Below are positions 28,157-38,145 of a stretch of DNA of 54,911 nt, piece by piece (positions within the stretch are counted from its first letter, which is position 1; each line of letters begins with the position of its first letter). The stretch covers positions 1-54,911 of the forward strand of contig JAJQCA010000017.1 of the NCBI GenBank assembly GCA_021202985.1. Reading direction: 5' to 3'. Both the position numbers and the translations under genes were made by a program. The notes under the pieces were generated by a model, which ran no database searches, was not told the origin of the DNA, and saw only the letters and a list, made by a program, of their open reading frames with translations. This DNA is from Alistipes sp. GTDB taxonomy: Bacteria; Bacteroidota; Bacteroidia; Bacteroidales; Rikenellaceae.

Positions 28157-29044
28157 TTATTCCTCCCCGACCACCTGCGCGACCGGAAGGACATATTTCA
28201 TTTCGGTATATCCGGTTACAGTGGTATACCTCGTCCCTTCGCTCTCCTCGCTTTCCACAATACGGTAACTGACCTGATACCAGCCCTGACCTTCTCCCGT
28301 TATGATGAAAGGGAGGCTTAGGCGCAGGTTTCCGGTCACCCTGCTCGTGTGGGTCGGCTTCTCATACACCGGCACCCGGTTACGGGCCACATACGCTTCG
28401 TCGCCGATACCGGGGAGAACCGTACTGGTAAGCGGAAACAACTCCGGCTCGGACCGTACCCTTTCCCAGTCCCGTTCGAGAGCGTGTTCCGGCCAAAGCC
28501 CCCGCTCCCGGAGTTCGTCAACGTCGCGGTAACAGGCATACTCTATGTCGAGCATCTCCGTGAGCGGCACGGTCATACCCCGCATCGAATGGCCGCCGTT
28601 CCATACGATATCAGCCAGCGGTACGGGCACACCGTCCCCGTTGTGTTCGAGGTAATCCAGCCACAGGAACGCCCCCTCCCCGTCACGGAAGAACAGCCAC
28701 GATATATCGCCGTCGTGACCCGAAGCACAGCGGAAGGTGGTGCATATCGCTATCCCGTCCGCATTGTAGTACCGGTAATAACCCCCTTCACCCTCGGGAA
28801 AGGAGTAAAAATGGGTAGATCTCCGCAGACGCCCTTCCTCATCGAAATAGAAACACTGTTCCCATTCATCCCCGACATTCCCGCTGTACCGTCGAAGCTC
28901 CATACCGTTTATGGCCTCCACCTCCGCATACGCGACCTCGAGCAGGCCCGGAGCTTCGAAGATACTTACCGGATACTGCCCCCCTGCGGTAGTGAGGCAC
29001 AACAGGGCGGGTAACAATAATGATACTTTTATCCTGGCCGGCAT
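28157..29044 (-). CDS. Secreted protein with C-terminal SH3-like domain, function unknown
   Basis: 295 residues with a signal peptide (MPARIKVSLLLPALLCLTTAGG). The middle part has repeated aromatic strands (YFDEEGRLRRSTHFYSF, YYRYYNADG). The last 80 residues (VPVYEKPTHTSRVTGNLRL, GQGWYQVSYRI, TGYTEMKYV) look like a bacterial SH3 domain. It starts two bases after the stop of the lyase gene, so they share an mRNA, but a cytoplasmic PLP enzyme and a periplasmic SH3 protein have no obvious joint role. I do not recognise the family of the N-terminal part. Confidence 0.6.
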   Translation of the reverse strand: MPARIKVSLLLPALLCLTTAGGQYPVSIFEAPGLLEVAYAEVEAINGMELRRYSGNVGDEWEQCFYFDEEGRLRRSTHFYSFPEGEGGYYRYYNADGIAICTTFRCASGHDGDISWLFFRDGEGAFLWLDYLEHNGDGVPVPLADIVWNGGHSMRGMTVPLTEMLDIEYACYRDVDELRERGLWPEHALERDWERVRSEPELFPLTSTVLPGIGDEAYVARNRVPVYEKPTHTSRVTGNLRLSLPFIITGEGQGWYQVSYRIVESEESEGTRYTTVTGYTEMKYVLPVAQVVGEE

Positions 29045-29046
29045 AC

Positions 29047-30494
29047 TTAGAGACTATCCCCGAAGTCCTTTCGGAATTTCACCATCAGTTTCTCCGGCCA
29101 GTCGGTGAGCGGCTTGAGGCCGCCCATAAAGAACCGGAGAACAGGAGGCTCGTAGGTGAATTCGAGGCCGCCTATAAGTTCGCGGTTCTCGTAGAGCCAC
29201 GCCATCCGGTCCACTACATATTTAATCTGTGACAGGGTGAAAACACGGCGCGGCACGGCCAGCCGCAGTAGCTCTACGTCGGCCAGAATCTCTATCCCGT
29301 TCTCGTCGCGGACGCTCGAGATGGTACCGCGCTCCATGCCCCTTACGCCCGACACCAGATAGAACGCCGCCGCCAGCGCCCCGGCCGGATAGTGCTCCTG
29401 CGGGATATGGCTACAAAAACCCATCGCGTCCACATGCGCCCCGAGCACGCCCGGAGGCGTTACCACCGGTATCCCCAGCCGCCCGAGTTCGTTCACGAGG
29501 AACCTGATAAACTGCGGGCTTTGGCTGATCATCGTCTCGTCGAGAGTTTCGTACAGACCCACGGCCATAGCCTCAATTTCGCGCACCGATATACCGCCGT
29601 AGGTGAGGAAACCCTCGAAAAGGGGAATCAGGGCCTCCATTTTCATGTAGAGGTCCTTGCGGTTGGTGCAGATACCACCGCCGCGTGAGGAACTAAGCTT
29701 GCGGGCAGAGAAATAGACCAGGTCCGCAAGGCCGGTCATCATCTTTATGATATCGGCCATCGAATTCTCACGCCACTCTTTCTCGCGCTGCTTCACAAGG
29801 TAGGCGTTCTCCCCGAGCAGGCTGGCGTCCAGCACCAGCATTATACCGTACTTGTCGGCAATGCGCCTTACGTCCATCAAATTGCTGATGGAGAACGGCT
29901 GGCCGCCGATAAGGTTGGTGGAGGCCTCCATCCGTATGAACGGGATATTTTCGGCCCCGTGACGGCGGATACACTCCTCGAGTTTTTCTATGTTTATGTT
30001 GCCTTTGAACGGGTGGTCGGAGGTGAAGTCCAGAGCATGGTCGTAAAGCAGCTCTTTGATTTTACCACCGTTTTCGGTTATGTGGGCCAGCGCGGTGGTG
30101 AAATGGTAGTTCATCGGGATAACGTTTCCCGGCTTTATGAAAGCGCGGCTGATAACGTTCTCGGCGGCACGGCCCTGGTGGACGGGGAGCAGGTACTTTT
30201 TGCCCAGTACATCCTCCACGGCCTTCTGGAGCCGCATAAAGCTCTGCGAACCGGCATAGGCGTCGTCGGCCTGAAACATGGCCGATATCTGGTTGTCGCT
30301 CATGGCGTTGGTACCGCTGTCGGTGAGCATGTCGAGGAAAACGTCCTTCGTGCTGAGACGGAAAGTGTTGAACCCGGCTTCCTTAATGGCGTCGAGCCTG
30401 CGTTCGATAGGCACGAGGTGGAGTTTCTGCACCACCCTCACCTTGTGCAACTCCAGAGGAATTTTTTCCCCAGGTGGAATTTGATTTCACTCAT
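29047..30494 (-). CDS. Beta-eliminating lyase, tryptophanase family, frame interrupted near the start
   Basis: 482 residues if one A is added to an A6 run. The frame from residue 17 on has only a TTG start. An ATG at 30494 reads MSEIKFHLGKK and then shifts; with seven A it continues IPLELHKVRVVQKLHLVPIE, matching the start expected for this family. PLP fold type I; the Schiff-base Lys is the K of FSARKLSSSRGGG (about residue 266). Family landmarks include MLTDSGTNAMSDNQ, LPVHQGRAAEN and TYGGISVREIEAMAVGL. Compared with E. coli TnaA the lysine context (SAKKD) and the DSARF segment (here DASLLGE) differ, so it belongs to a divergent branch. Indole formation from tryptophan is possible, but another amino acid is not excluded. 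Confidence 0.82.
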
Positions 30495-30563
30495 AGGTTT
30501 TCACAGTTCAGGTTAGAAATTTTACAACCGGTTACAAAATAAACATTTTCATACGAATTTCAA

Positions 30564-30587
30564 AACCCCGGGCTTTCACCCGGGGTT
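30564..30587 (-). terminator. Terminator after the Tiki/EreA-like lipoprotein gene
   Basis: Perfect 9-bp stem (AACCCCGGG at 30564-30572, CCCGGGGTT at 30579-30587), continuing on the minus strand into TTTTG. It separates the lipoprotein gene from the lyase operon. Confidence 0.7.
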
Positions 30588-30708
30588 CGTAATATGCAAT
30601 ATATGACGGCCGGGGTTCGCTTCAAAAACATGCGGTCCGTTATGCTTCTGATTTCAGCCGCAAGAGCCGGCCGCTTCAAAACCGAATAGTTGCAATCCTT
30701 CGGCAGGA

Positions 30709-31944
30709 TTACTCCGGTCCTCCGGCCGGAAAGAGCCATTTGTCCCGTCCGGCAAGCTCTCCTTCGTCGAAGTACGGCCTGACTATCCTCCGGTCCCATT
30801 TATTCAGTTCCCCCCGGATATAATCCTCCGGAAACGAGTGTTTGCTGCCGCTTTCCACGGCGAATACCACCCTCGTATATTCCACCGCCCGAGCCATATA
30901 ATTTGCATCCATAAGACCGTCTGTCCCTTCGCTGAACACCCAGTTTTCGAGCGGCTGGTAAAATACGTAACCGTCGAACACGTCCTGATACCTATGTGCG
31001 CCGCGGTTGAGTATCCAGTTGTCGAAATCGTCTTCCCCGAACGGGCTGCCCTTAAAGCCGAAACCGATATCGGTTTTACCCGCAAGCAGGAATGCCGCAT
31101 CCCACCTGCCGTCCTGTGCAGGACCGTAGATTTCCTCGCCGTTCTTAACTTCGAGGAACGACAGTTGATTGATAAGCACGTTGGCTATCCTGTCGCCGTA
31201 ACGGTCGAACAGGTAGCGGCCCGTATTGTCGGGTTTCCTTCCCGGCTCCCTCGTAAAACCGTTGCCGTAGGCATGGCGGTAATTCATTATAACGAGCGCT
31301 TTGACGGGCTGATCACTGCCGGACGACACCGAATCCAACACATGTATGACATGCGCGGCCATAAGGCTGTCGCGGTTGGCTATCTTTTCCCGGGCAAACG
31401 CCTCGTAGTGCTTCCGGTCGATTCCGTCGTACCATTCCAGATGGACATCCGTGGGGTACCATGTAACCATCCTGTCCCGGTTCCGGGAACGGTTGATACC
31501 ATACAGGGTTTCCATAAGGTCGTACGAACTGCCGTTGCGCGCCCACGGCTGCCATGTCAGCCGTCGCTGGAACCATAACAGGCTATCCCGGAGTTCCCGC
31601 TCGGTCAGGTCGGGGCCTTGCAGGAAGGCATTTACGGGTCCGGTGATGCCGGTAGAGCCGACCTCGGTAAAAAGCAGACCGCCGTAACCGGCGAACCGCT
31701 CATCGCCGAGGATATCGTACACCAGGTCATACTGACTCCGCTCGTCGTGCGACCTCTCGCACAAAAGGACTATGTCGTGGTTCTTGAAAAGCGAGAAAAT
31801 ATACTCTTTGGCCGGTGTGTGTTGTTTTTTCAGTAAATCCACATATTTCCCGATTTCGGGATGTACCTCCTGCTTATCCCCGCAACCGGAGAGACAGAAG
31901 CAGGCAAGAAGAGAGAAAATCAGGCTAAGTTTCAATATTTTCAT
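30709..31944 (-). CDS. Lipoprotein with ChaN/EreA-like (Tiki superfamily) fold
   Basis: 411 residues with a lipobox (CLSGCGDKQ). The segment HDIVLLCERSHDERSQYDLVYDILGD resembles the N-terminal motif of ChaN and erythromycin-esterase-like proteins, with a later His-bearing segment (VIMNYRHAYGNG) and FTEVGSTG. These families share a fold in which conserved His and Glu residues form the active site. Some are haem-binding lipoproteins, others hydrolases. The call is by motif only. No operon partner: the DUF1080 gene 121 bases upstream is followed by a hairpin. Confidence 0.5.
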   Translation of the reverse strand: MKILKLSLIFSLLACFCLSGCGDKQEVHPEIGKYVDLLKKQHTPAKEYIFSLFKNHDIVLLCERSHDERSQYDLVYDILGDERFAGYGGLLFTEVGSTGITGPVNAFLQGPDLTERELRDSLLWFQRRLTWQPWARNGSSYDLMETLYGINRSRNRDRMVTWYPTDVHLEWYDGIDRKHYEAFAREKIANRDSLMAAHVIHVLDSVSSGSDQPVKALVIMNYRHAYGNGFTREPGRKPDNTGRYLFDRYGDRIANVLINQLSFLEVKNGEEIYGPAQDGRWDAAFLLAGKTDIGFGFKGSPFGEDDFDNWILNRGAHRYQDVFDGYVFYQPLENWVFSEGTDGLMDANYMARAVEYTRVVFAVESGSKHSFPEDYIRGELNKWDRRIVRPYFDEGELAGRDKWLFPAGGPE

Positions 31945-32015
31945 AAGTTTGATTTTACAGAGTTCACCGGCCGTAAAGATAACAATTTAGCCGGACCACC
32001 GGGTTTAAACACACT

Positions 32016-32047
32016 GCGTCCCCGGCCTTTCGAAAGACCGGGGACGC
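32016..32047 (-). terminator. Hairpin after the DUF1080 gene
   Basis: Stem GCGTCCCCGG (32016-32025) with CCGGGGACGC (32038-32047), extended by CTTTC/GAAAG around a short loop. Very stable; the T tract on the minus strand is short (GTGTGTTT). Confidence 0.6.
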
Positions 32048-32065
32048 GTGGCAGATGCTACCGGA

Positions 32066-33439
32066 TTAATCCAGTTCCAGTATTTTAATATTTTTGAAAG
32101 ACACCTCGTCGCCGTGGTCCTGCAACAGGATATGGCCTTCGGCCAGGTTGCCGAAATCGGGCCAGTCACGGTATTTACTATACGCCACAAGCGCGTTCCA
32201 CATCTGGTTGTTACGCTCGTACTCCACCACTTTGGTACCGTTTATCCAGTGCTCCACATGGTCACCGTCCACCACTACCATTGCCGTGTTCCAGCTCCAG
32301 TCGGGAGCCATGTAGAGGATACTCCTCTCGGAAGGTATCAGGTCGTAAAGCGACGCCATGGTGCGGTTGCCGTTTACACCCAGCAGGGCGTCCGGATGGT
32401 TGGCGTCGTCCAATATCTGGAATTCGCACCCGATGGCCGAGCCGGCTCCCCGGTTGAGTTCCGGGTCCACGAAATATTTGATACCGCTGTTCGCACCCTT
32501 GGTAATCAGGAAATCGACTTTGAGTTTGAAATTCCTGTATTTACGGTCGGTGATTATATCCCCGCCGTTGGTCGACTCGCCGCCGTCGCTTTTGAGCACC
32601 CGCAGCACACCGTCCTCTATTTCCCAGCCCTGTTCGGGGAAACGGTCCAGCTTTGCGCCTCGCCACCCGGCCGTGGTTTTGCCGTCCCACAACAGCCTCC
32701 ATCCTTCGGCGGCCTCGCGGTCGGATATTACGTTGGTAAGGCGGTTGACCTGCGGTGTGGCCGGATCGTCCGGCGCCAGGTGCTTACCGATCTCTTCGGT
32801 ACATATCCTGATATTTCGCCACCGCTGGGTTTTGCCTGCATGCTCCTCGCTGCCTATGGAATGGACCTGAAGGCCTATAATCCCCGAGGCTTCCCGGTCG
32901 TCGAGCAGATTGGTACATTCGATGCCGTTCACCCAGATACGGATACTGCTGCCCACCGCCTCTATACGGGCGCTGTTCCATTCGAGGTTCATGTAAGCCG
33001 CACGGGCGTCGTGGTTGAAGGTGAGCGGGTAGAGCCATCCGCCGCGCGCCTCGTCGTACAGGCCTCCGGTCCACGCCCGCGGCGCGGGGTCCATCTCGAA
33101 CTGGTAACCGTAAACCCGTTCGAAGCCGTCGTCCCGTGTGCGTATATGGCTGCGGAACTGAACGCCCGAATTAATGCCGTCGTCCATCCAAAAGTCGAAT
33201 TCGAGGATAAAATCGCCGTACTCCCTTTCGGTTATCAGGAAAGTATTGGGGGTTTCCGCTTTGCAGATACCCACTATCGTACTGTCTTCCACAATGTATT
33301 CGGCATCGCCGCCCACCACGCGCCAGCCGTCGAGGCTGACCCCGTCGAAGAGGTATTCCCATTTCGGCGGCTCCTGCTTTTCGGTACAGGCATTGAGCAG
33401 CACCAGCAGGGCCGAACCTATCAAAGCTATTCTTTTCAT
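32066..33439 (-). CDS. Lipoprotein with two DUF1080 (3-keto-disaccharide hydrolase) domains
   Basis: 457 residues with a lipobox (LLNACTEKQ). Two concanavalin-like DUF1080 domains: residues about 25-215 ([45 protein letters not shown]) and about 240-455 ([41 protein letters not shown]). DUF1080 proteins in gut Bacteroidetes cleave 3-keto-glycosides or hydrate 3-keto-glycals, acting after a Gfo/Idh/MocA enzyme has oxidised the sugar at C3. Exactly such an enzyme is encoded 14 bases upstream in the same operon, and both are exported. Confidence 0.87.
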   Translation of the reverse strand: MKRIALIGSALLVLLNACTEKQEPPKWEYLFDGVSLDGWRVVGGDAEYIVEDSTIVGICKAETPNTFLITEREYGDFILEFDFWMDDGINSGVQFRSHIRTRDDGFERVYGYQFEMDPAPRAWTGGLYDEARGGWLYPLTFNHDARAAYMNLEWNSARIEAVGSSIRIWVNGIECTNLLDDREASGIIGLQVHSIGSEEHAGKTQRWRNIRICTEEIGKHLAPDDPATPQVNRLTNVISDREAAEGWRLLWDGKTTAGWRGAKLDRFPEQGWEIEDGVLRVLKSDGGESTNGGDIITDRKYRNFKLKVDFLITKGANSGIKYFVDPELNRGAGSAIGCEFQILDDANHPDALLGVNGNRTMASLYDLIPSERSILYMAPDWSWNTAMVVVDGDHVEHWINGTKVVEYERNNQMWNALVAYSKYRDWPDFGNLAEGHILLQDHGDEVSFKNIKILELD

Positions 33440-33453
33440 CCTAGGGGTAGCGT

Positions 33454-34914
33454 TTAGAGTTTATAAAATTCCTCCCAGCCCTTGCGCGGGGGAGTACCGG
33501 CCAGCAGCGCGTTTGCGAACCGGCTGTTGGTTACCTGCTTTGTCCGCCGGTCGAAAATCAGCTTCTCACCCAACTGCTGGGCTATCACACCCAGTGAGAA
33601 AACCTGGCTCAGCGGGCCGTGAATCTCGAACGGGGAGCGGGTCTGCTCCTCACCGAGACACGCCCTTACGAAGTTCTCGTAATGGTTGGAAGGACTTTCG
33701 GGCACTTCCGGCAGCAGGTGCTCCATCTCGCGGGCCTTATCTTCCGGGATTATCGACAGCGTGGTGCCGTGCGAACCGCCCTTGAAAGTGAGGTCGCCGC
33801 CGTAGATTATCTTACCGGGGTTGAGGGCCACGGGTTCGGCCACGTTGGCCCCCGAAGGCGGAATGTTGGGGTCGAGCTCCGACACGCCGTAACCCTCCGG
33901 CAGGGGAGGCAGATTGTCCACCCCGTCGTACCACGTAAGGTCGAGGGCGGGCATAGTTCCCCTCGACGGGAAACGGAACAGGATAGTCGACGATTTGGGG
34001 AAGAAATAGTCGTTATGACCCTCGAGCAGCAACGGGTCCACCTCGTAGGGCAGCCCGAGATCGAGAAATTCGTGAACGGTGTCGATAATATGCGCTCCCC
34101 AGTCGCCCAGGGCGCCCATCCCGAAGTCGTACCAACTCCGCCAGTCGCCCGGATGGTATTTGCTGTTGAAATCGTGGTAGCGGGCGGCCATAAGCCATGT
34201 GTCCCAATCCATTCCCGGCGGCAACGGTTCCGCATCCGGGTATTTACGGATGTCGGTATCCCACGTGTGCCAGCGCCGTGCGGAGTTCATATGGGCGGTA
34301 ACTTTGGTCACATCCTTGATAATCCCCGCGTCCATCCACGCCTTGAACTGGAAATAATTTGCTTCCGAGTGGCCCTGATTACCCACCTGCGTAACCACCG
34401 ACGGATATTTGTTGGCCGCGGCAATCATCAGCTCGGCCTCCTGGAAGGTCCGCGCCATCGGCTTCTCCACATAGACGTGCTTGCCGAGCGACATGGCCAG
34501 CATCGAAATCGGGAAGTGCGAATGGTCGGGCGTGCCGACGGTCACGGCGTCGATTTCGCCGGCCATTTCGTCGAACATTTTACGGAAATCCCTGTAACGT
34601 TTGGCTTTGGGGAACTTCGACAGCATTTTTTTGCTCTCTTCCGAGTCGAGGTCCACGTCGCACAGGGCTACTACGTTCACCAGCCCCGTGTTGTCCATCG
34701 CGGTGATGATGTCGCGGCCACGGTAACCGATACCGATACCGGCCAGATTAACTTTATAGTTCGCCCCGCGGACGCCGCGGCGCTGCGCCTCGGTGAGCGG
34801 ACTTGCCGCACCCATGGCGGCTACCCCGCCCGTTCCGGCAACCATAAGGCCGGCCGTGGCTATCCCCGCGGTTTTGATAAAATCGCGCCGGGACAAAGTT
34901 TTTTTCGTTGACAT
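33454..34914 (-). CDS. Tat-exported Gfo/Idh/MocA oxidoreductase, DUF1080 partner
   Basis: 486 residues. Twin-arginine signal [13 protein letters not shown]-binding motif [14 protein letters not shown] motif in [15 protein letters not shown]; catalytic-like His region [13 protein letters not shown]. Substrate-domain features include [14 protein letters not shown] and WRSWYDFG. The nucleotide is presumably bound in the cytoplasm before export of the folded protein, and the enzyme would then cycle between keto and hydroxy sugars in the periplasm. It probably generates the 3-keto substrate of the DUF1080 lipoprotein. The leader carries the motif also found before susC. Confidence 0.88.
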   Translation of the reverse strand: MSTKKTLSRRDFIKTAGIATAGLMVAGTGGVAAMGAASPLTEAQRRGVRGANYKVNLAGIGIGYRGRDIITAMDNTGLVNVVALCDVDLDSEESKKMLSKFPKAKRYRDFRKMFDEMAGEIDAVTVGTPDHSHFPISMLAMSLGKHVYVEKPMARTFQEAELMIAAANKYPSVVTQVGNQGHSEANYFQFKAWMDAGIIKDVTKVTAHMNSARRWHTWDTDIRKYPDAEPLPPGMDWDTWLMAARYHDFNSKYHPGDWRSWYDFGMGALGDWGAHIIDTVHEFLDLGLPYEVDPLLLEGHNDYFFPKSSTILFRFPSRGTMPALDLTWYDGVDNLPPLPEGYGVSELDPNIPPSGANVAEPVALNPGKIIYGGDLTFKGGSHGTTLSIIPEDKAREMEHLLPEVPESPSNHYENFVRACLGEEQTRSPFEIHGPLSQVFSLGVIAQQLGEKLIFDRRTKQVTNSRFANALLAGTPPRKGWEEFYKL

Positions 34915-34918
34915 TCTA

Positions 34919-34945
34919 TATTAGGTTAGTTTCAAGGTTAGTTTC
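34919..34945 (-). promoter_or_regulatory. Doubled leader motif before the oxidoreductase gene
   Basis: On the minus strand GAAACTAACCTTG is followed directly by GAAACTAACCTAATA, four bases before the start codon. The second copy is identical over 15 bases to 5151-5165 before susC. The bases between here and 35103 are AT-rich without a gene. Confidence 0.4.
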
Positions 34946-35103
34946 GCCGTAGTATGCCACCTTTACCGGTTGGTATAATGGAGATTCTAAATATAAGGAA
35001 TATTTATAAACTAATAAATTTCTTTAACCAGTTGTCCGGTTCAGGGATAGTAAAAAAATAGCGGCCTGTTAATGGACCGCCACATGTACAAGGATAACAC
35101 AGA

Positions 35104-35541
35104 TTAATAAAACCTGTAACTCACCACCCGGTTATCCTCCAAGGTTATTGAAATATTGCTTCCTCCGTTAGAAATATCGAAATTGTATTGTGTTGTAAAT
35201 AAACCCGTGGAGGAGTATATTTGACAGTAAACGTTATAAATTGTATAGTTGCTGTCCATTTGGATGTCGTTGACCGTCGCATAGCTCATCCGCGGTATGT
35301 CACCGAAGCCTCCATCGTATACATAATCGGATATAGGTGTAGTGCCGCGTGATACAACAAGGGAAGAGTTTACCGGGCCTTCACTGAAGTTATAGAATGT
35401 GACATTCAGAGTAGGTGTAGCTGCCATATCCGTGACATTTGTACCGGCATCGTAGGGAACTTCGATATTCACAAAAGGCGAACCGGCGTAAACCGATACG
35501 AAATAACATGCCGCAAGGACCATAAGAACAATTTTTTTCAT
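35104..35541 (-). CDS. Small secreted protein, function unknown
   Basis: 145 residues with a signal peptide (MKKIVLMVLAACYFVSVYAG). The mature part is rich in Thr, Ser, Asn and Tyr and looks all-beta (PTLNVTFYNFSEGPVNSSLV). GC content is clearly lower than in the neighbours, as for the gene at 44004-44573, and there is no operon partner. I do not recognise the family. Confidence 0.6.
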   Translation of the reverse strand: MKKIVLMVLAACYFVSVYAGSPFVNIEVPYDAGTNVTDMAATPTLNVTFYNFSEGPVNSSLVVSRGTTPISDYVYDGGFGDIPRMSYATVNDIQMDSNYTIYNVYCQIYSSTGLFTTQYNFDISNGGSNISITLEDNRVVSYRFY

Positions 35542-35722
35542 AGGGATTGAATTTTATAAGATTGATAAACAGAAAAATGTTATGCAAAGGCTAATATATT
35601 AAAAATAATGAACTATTGTACCTGTATTAAATTATTTATTAACCGACATAACTCAATATTAGTCGAAACGGGGAAAATGTTAAGAATTGTTAATATCCGG
35701 GCGGGGATGGGAGTAATTGAAT

Positions 35723-35730
35723 TATTTTTG
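35723..35730 (+). promoter_or_regulatory. Candidate -7 element of the kinase/regulator operon
   Basis: TATTTTTG matches TAnnTTTG, 23 bases before the kinase start codon, giving a very short leader. Confidence 0.45.
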
Positions 35731-35753
35731 TGTTATATCCCGTTCGTAACGGT

Positions 35754-37195
35754 ATGAGAAAAAATATATTCCGCAATATAGCCGTACTTGTCATTATCTC
35801 GCTGGCCGCACTAACCGTGCTTCAGGGATTGTGGCTGGGCAGGATGTACTCGGATATGAACGAGAAGTTCCACCGGCAGGTGGGCGCGGCGTTCGAAAGG
35901 GCGGCCTACGAGGAACTTATTACGCGCGACCTGAACAGTTCGGTCGACCGGCACCTAATGACCGCCATGTTCTCCGAGGACAGCATCCTCGGCAACACCA
36001 TTGGCGGAATCGTGGATTCGCTCCTGTCGCTTCCGGCCGAACAGCGGTCGTGGTCGGCCGAGGTGGAGGCCGAAGTCGAGGAGGACTCGACCCGTATATT
36101 AATAACCATTGACAAAACCGATTTGAGCGACACCCAGCTTATGCTGATGAACCTCAACATGTCCATAGACATGTCGGTCAAAGAGGAATCTTTACTCAAA
36201 TGTGATTCGATCCTGTCCTGGAACCTTCTGCAGGCGGGCATCGATGCCCCTTACAACCTCTCCCTGGTAAACTTAACGGATGGCACTGTGATGAACTCCA
36301 CCGGCGAGGAGATAAACAATCCGGTGGTGTTCGAGCTTCCGGCCGATTCCAAAGGCAATTCGGCCTACCGCCTCGGCATAGCCAATCCCAACCGGGGATT
36401 CCTGAGGGAGATGGCCGGTATAGTGGCCTCGTCGGTGCTGATAGTGGTGCTGCTGGCCTTCTCTTTTATCTACCTGCTCCGCACGCTGTTCCGGCAGAAG
36501 AGCCTCGAAAAAATGCGGCTCGACCTGACCCACAATATCACCCACGAACTGAAAACGCCGATTGCCGTCGCCTCGGCCGCGGGAGAAGCCCTCAGCGGCT
36601 TCGGAGCGGACCGCGACCCGGTGAAACGCAGGGAATACCTCGGCGTCATAAACGAACAGATGGCCCGGCTGGCTTCGATGGTGGAGAACATACTCTCGAT
36701 GTCGCTTTACGAGGACAACGGTTTCAGGCTCGAATATTCGGACGAACCGCTGTCCGCAATGGTACGCGAACAGGTTCGCGCCCTCGCGCTCGAAGGGCGG
36801 GAGGGCGTGGAGCTGAATATAAGCATTCCCGACGGGCTTACTGTGTTTTGCGACCGCAAGCATTTCCCGGTGGTGCTTAAAAACCTGCTGGATAATGCCG
36901 TAAAGTATTCTCCGGGGAAAGCCGTGGTATCAGTTCGGGCCGCGGAACATGCCGGGGTGACGGTAATATCCGTATCCGACAACGGTATAGGCATCCCGCA
37001 GGCGTACCGGGCACGTATATTCGAAAAATTCTACCGCGTCCCCACCGGCGACCGGCACGATGTAAAGGGGTTCGGCCTCGGGCTTTATTACGTACGCGAG
37101 ATGGTTGCCCGGCACGGGGGGGAACGATAAACGTGGAGAGCGCACCCGGTCGCGGGACCACTTTCACCGTCAGGATACCGCACAATGGAAGATAA
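35754..37195 (+). CDS. Sensor histidine kinase, frame interrupted at G7
   Basis: About 479 residues after correction. Membrane helix at residues 7-27, periplasmic domain to about 220, second helix (about 222-245, GIVASSVLIVVLLAFSFIYLL), HisKA with THNITHELKTPIAVA, and HATPase with NLLDNAVKYS, SDNGIGIP and GFGLGLYYV. The frame ends early at 37130, after HGGER. Removing two G (or adding one) in the G7 run at about 37115-37121 gives HGGTINVESAPGRGTTFTV, the usual kinase C-terminus, and a stop at 37195 that overlaps the regulator start by 11 bases. The pair resembles RprX/RprY of Bacteroides in type and order; that identity is tentative. Confidence 0.88.
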
Positions 37196-37874
37196 TATAA
37201 AACTACTGCTGGTCGAGGACGAGACGACACTGGCCGGAATAATCCGGGACACCCTCACCGGGGAAGGGTTCGAGGTTACCGTGGCTTACGACGGCAGGCA
37301 GGCCGTGGACCTGCTGCGCGACCTGCGGCCAGATATAATCGTCACCGACATAATGATGCCCGTCATGGACGGTTTCACCTTCGTGGAGCATCTGAGACGG
37401 GGAGGTACCGGCATCCCGGTGATTTTCCTCTCGGCCCGCTCGGCAGCCGAGGACGTGGTGCGGGGCTTCGAACTCGGAGCGCGGGATTATCTGCGCAAAC
37501 CGTTCTCAATGAGCGAACTTATAATCCGTGTAAGGGCGCTCCTTGAAAGGTATCCCGGCACCTCGGGAGCTTCACAACAGATTTATCAGGTAGGCCGGTA
37601 CACGTTCGACCCCCGCAAAATGACCCTTACCATAGACGGCCGGACCGACCACCTTTCGGGCAAAGAGTCGGAGGTACTCCACTACCTTGTCCGGGACAGT
37701 GGCCGGACGGTACCCATGCGAGATATCCTGCTCGATATCTGGGGCGACGACTCTTATTTCAACTCCCGGAGCCTGCATGTTTTTATAACGAAACTGCGCA
37801 AAAAACTTTCGGACGACCCTTCGGTCGGGATATCAAATATCCGCAGCGTGGGCTACCGGCTGACGGTTAAGTAA
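37185..37874 (+). CDS. OmpR-family response regulator
   Basis: 229 residues. Receiver domain with the acidic pair LLVEDE, the phospho-acceptor Asp in VTDIMMPVMDG, the switch Ser/Thr region FLSARS and Lys in LRKPFSM. C-terminal winged helix with LSGKESEVLHYLV and the recognition region SRSLHVFITKLRKKL, ending IRSVGYRL. It overlaps the corrected end of the kinase gene, so the two are co-transcribed and coupled. Targets unknown. Confidence 0.94.
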   Translation: MEDNIKLLLVEDETTLAGIIRDTLTGEGFEVTVAYDGRQAVDLLRDLRPDIIVTDIMMPVMDGFTFVEHLRRGGTGIPVIFLSARSAAEDVVRGFELGARDYLRKPFSMSELIIRVRALLERYPGTSGASQQIYQVGRYTFDPRKMTLTIDGRTDHLSGKESEVLHYLVRDSGRTVPMRDILLDIWGDDSYFNSRSLHVFITKLRKKLSDDPSVGISNIRSVGYRLTVK

Positions 37875-38145
37875 AGGGTGGGCGGAGTTAAGGCCCGAGT
37901 CCTACACAGGGATTTATTTCCTCAAGATTTCCGAAGATGCTTTTTGCTGAAGTCAGGTTTCCCGGTTCACTACATGAATCGATAAATGTATTAACTACCG
38001 CTTTGCCCTACCGAATCACGGGACACGCCGGATTACCGTCTCCGGTACAATGCACAGGCAATGTATCGGACACCGGCTCGATGGGTAGGACCAGAATATC
38101 CCCTTCGATTACAATTAAGGTGGCCACATCCCGGTAAAAAGGCAA

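Noticed and set aside
33619-34911. A 430-codon open frame on the plus strand opposite the oxidoreductase gene
   Set aside because: Shadow of the Tat-exported enzyme, with no motif and no start signal. The same holds for 32048-33457, 38335-39957, 45444-46556 and 5273-6745.
37937-38137. A 66-codon frame between the response regulator and AsmA-like genes
   Set aside because: No signal, no domain and unlike coding composition; the 271-base gap shows nothing else.
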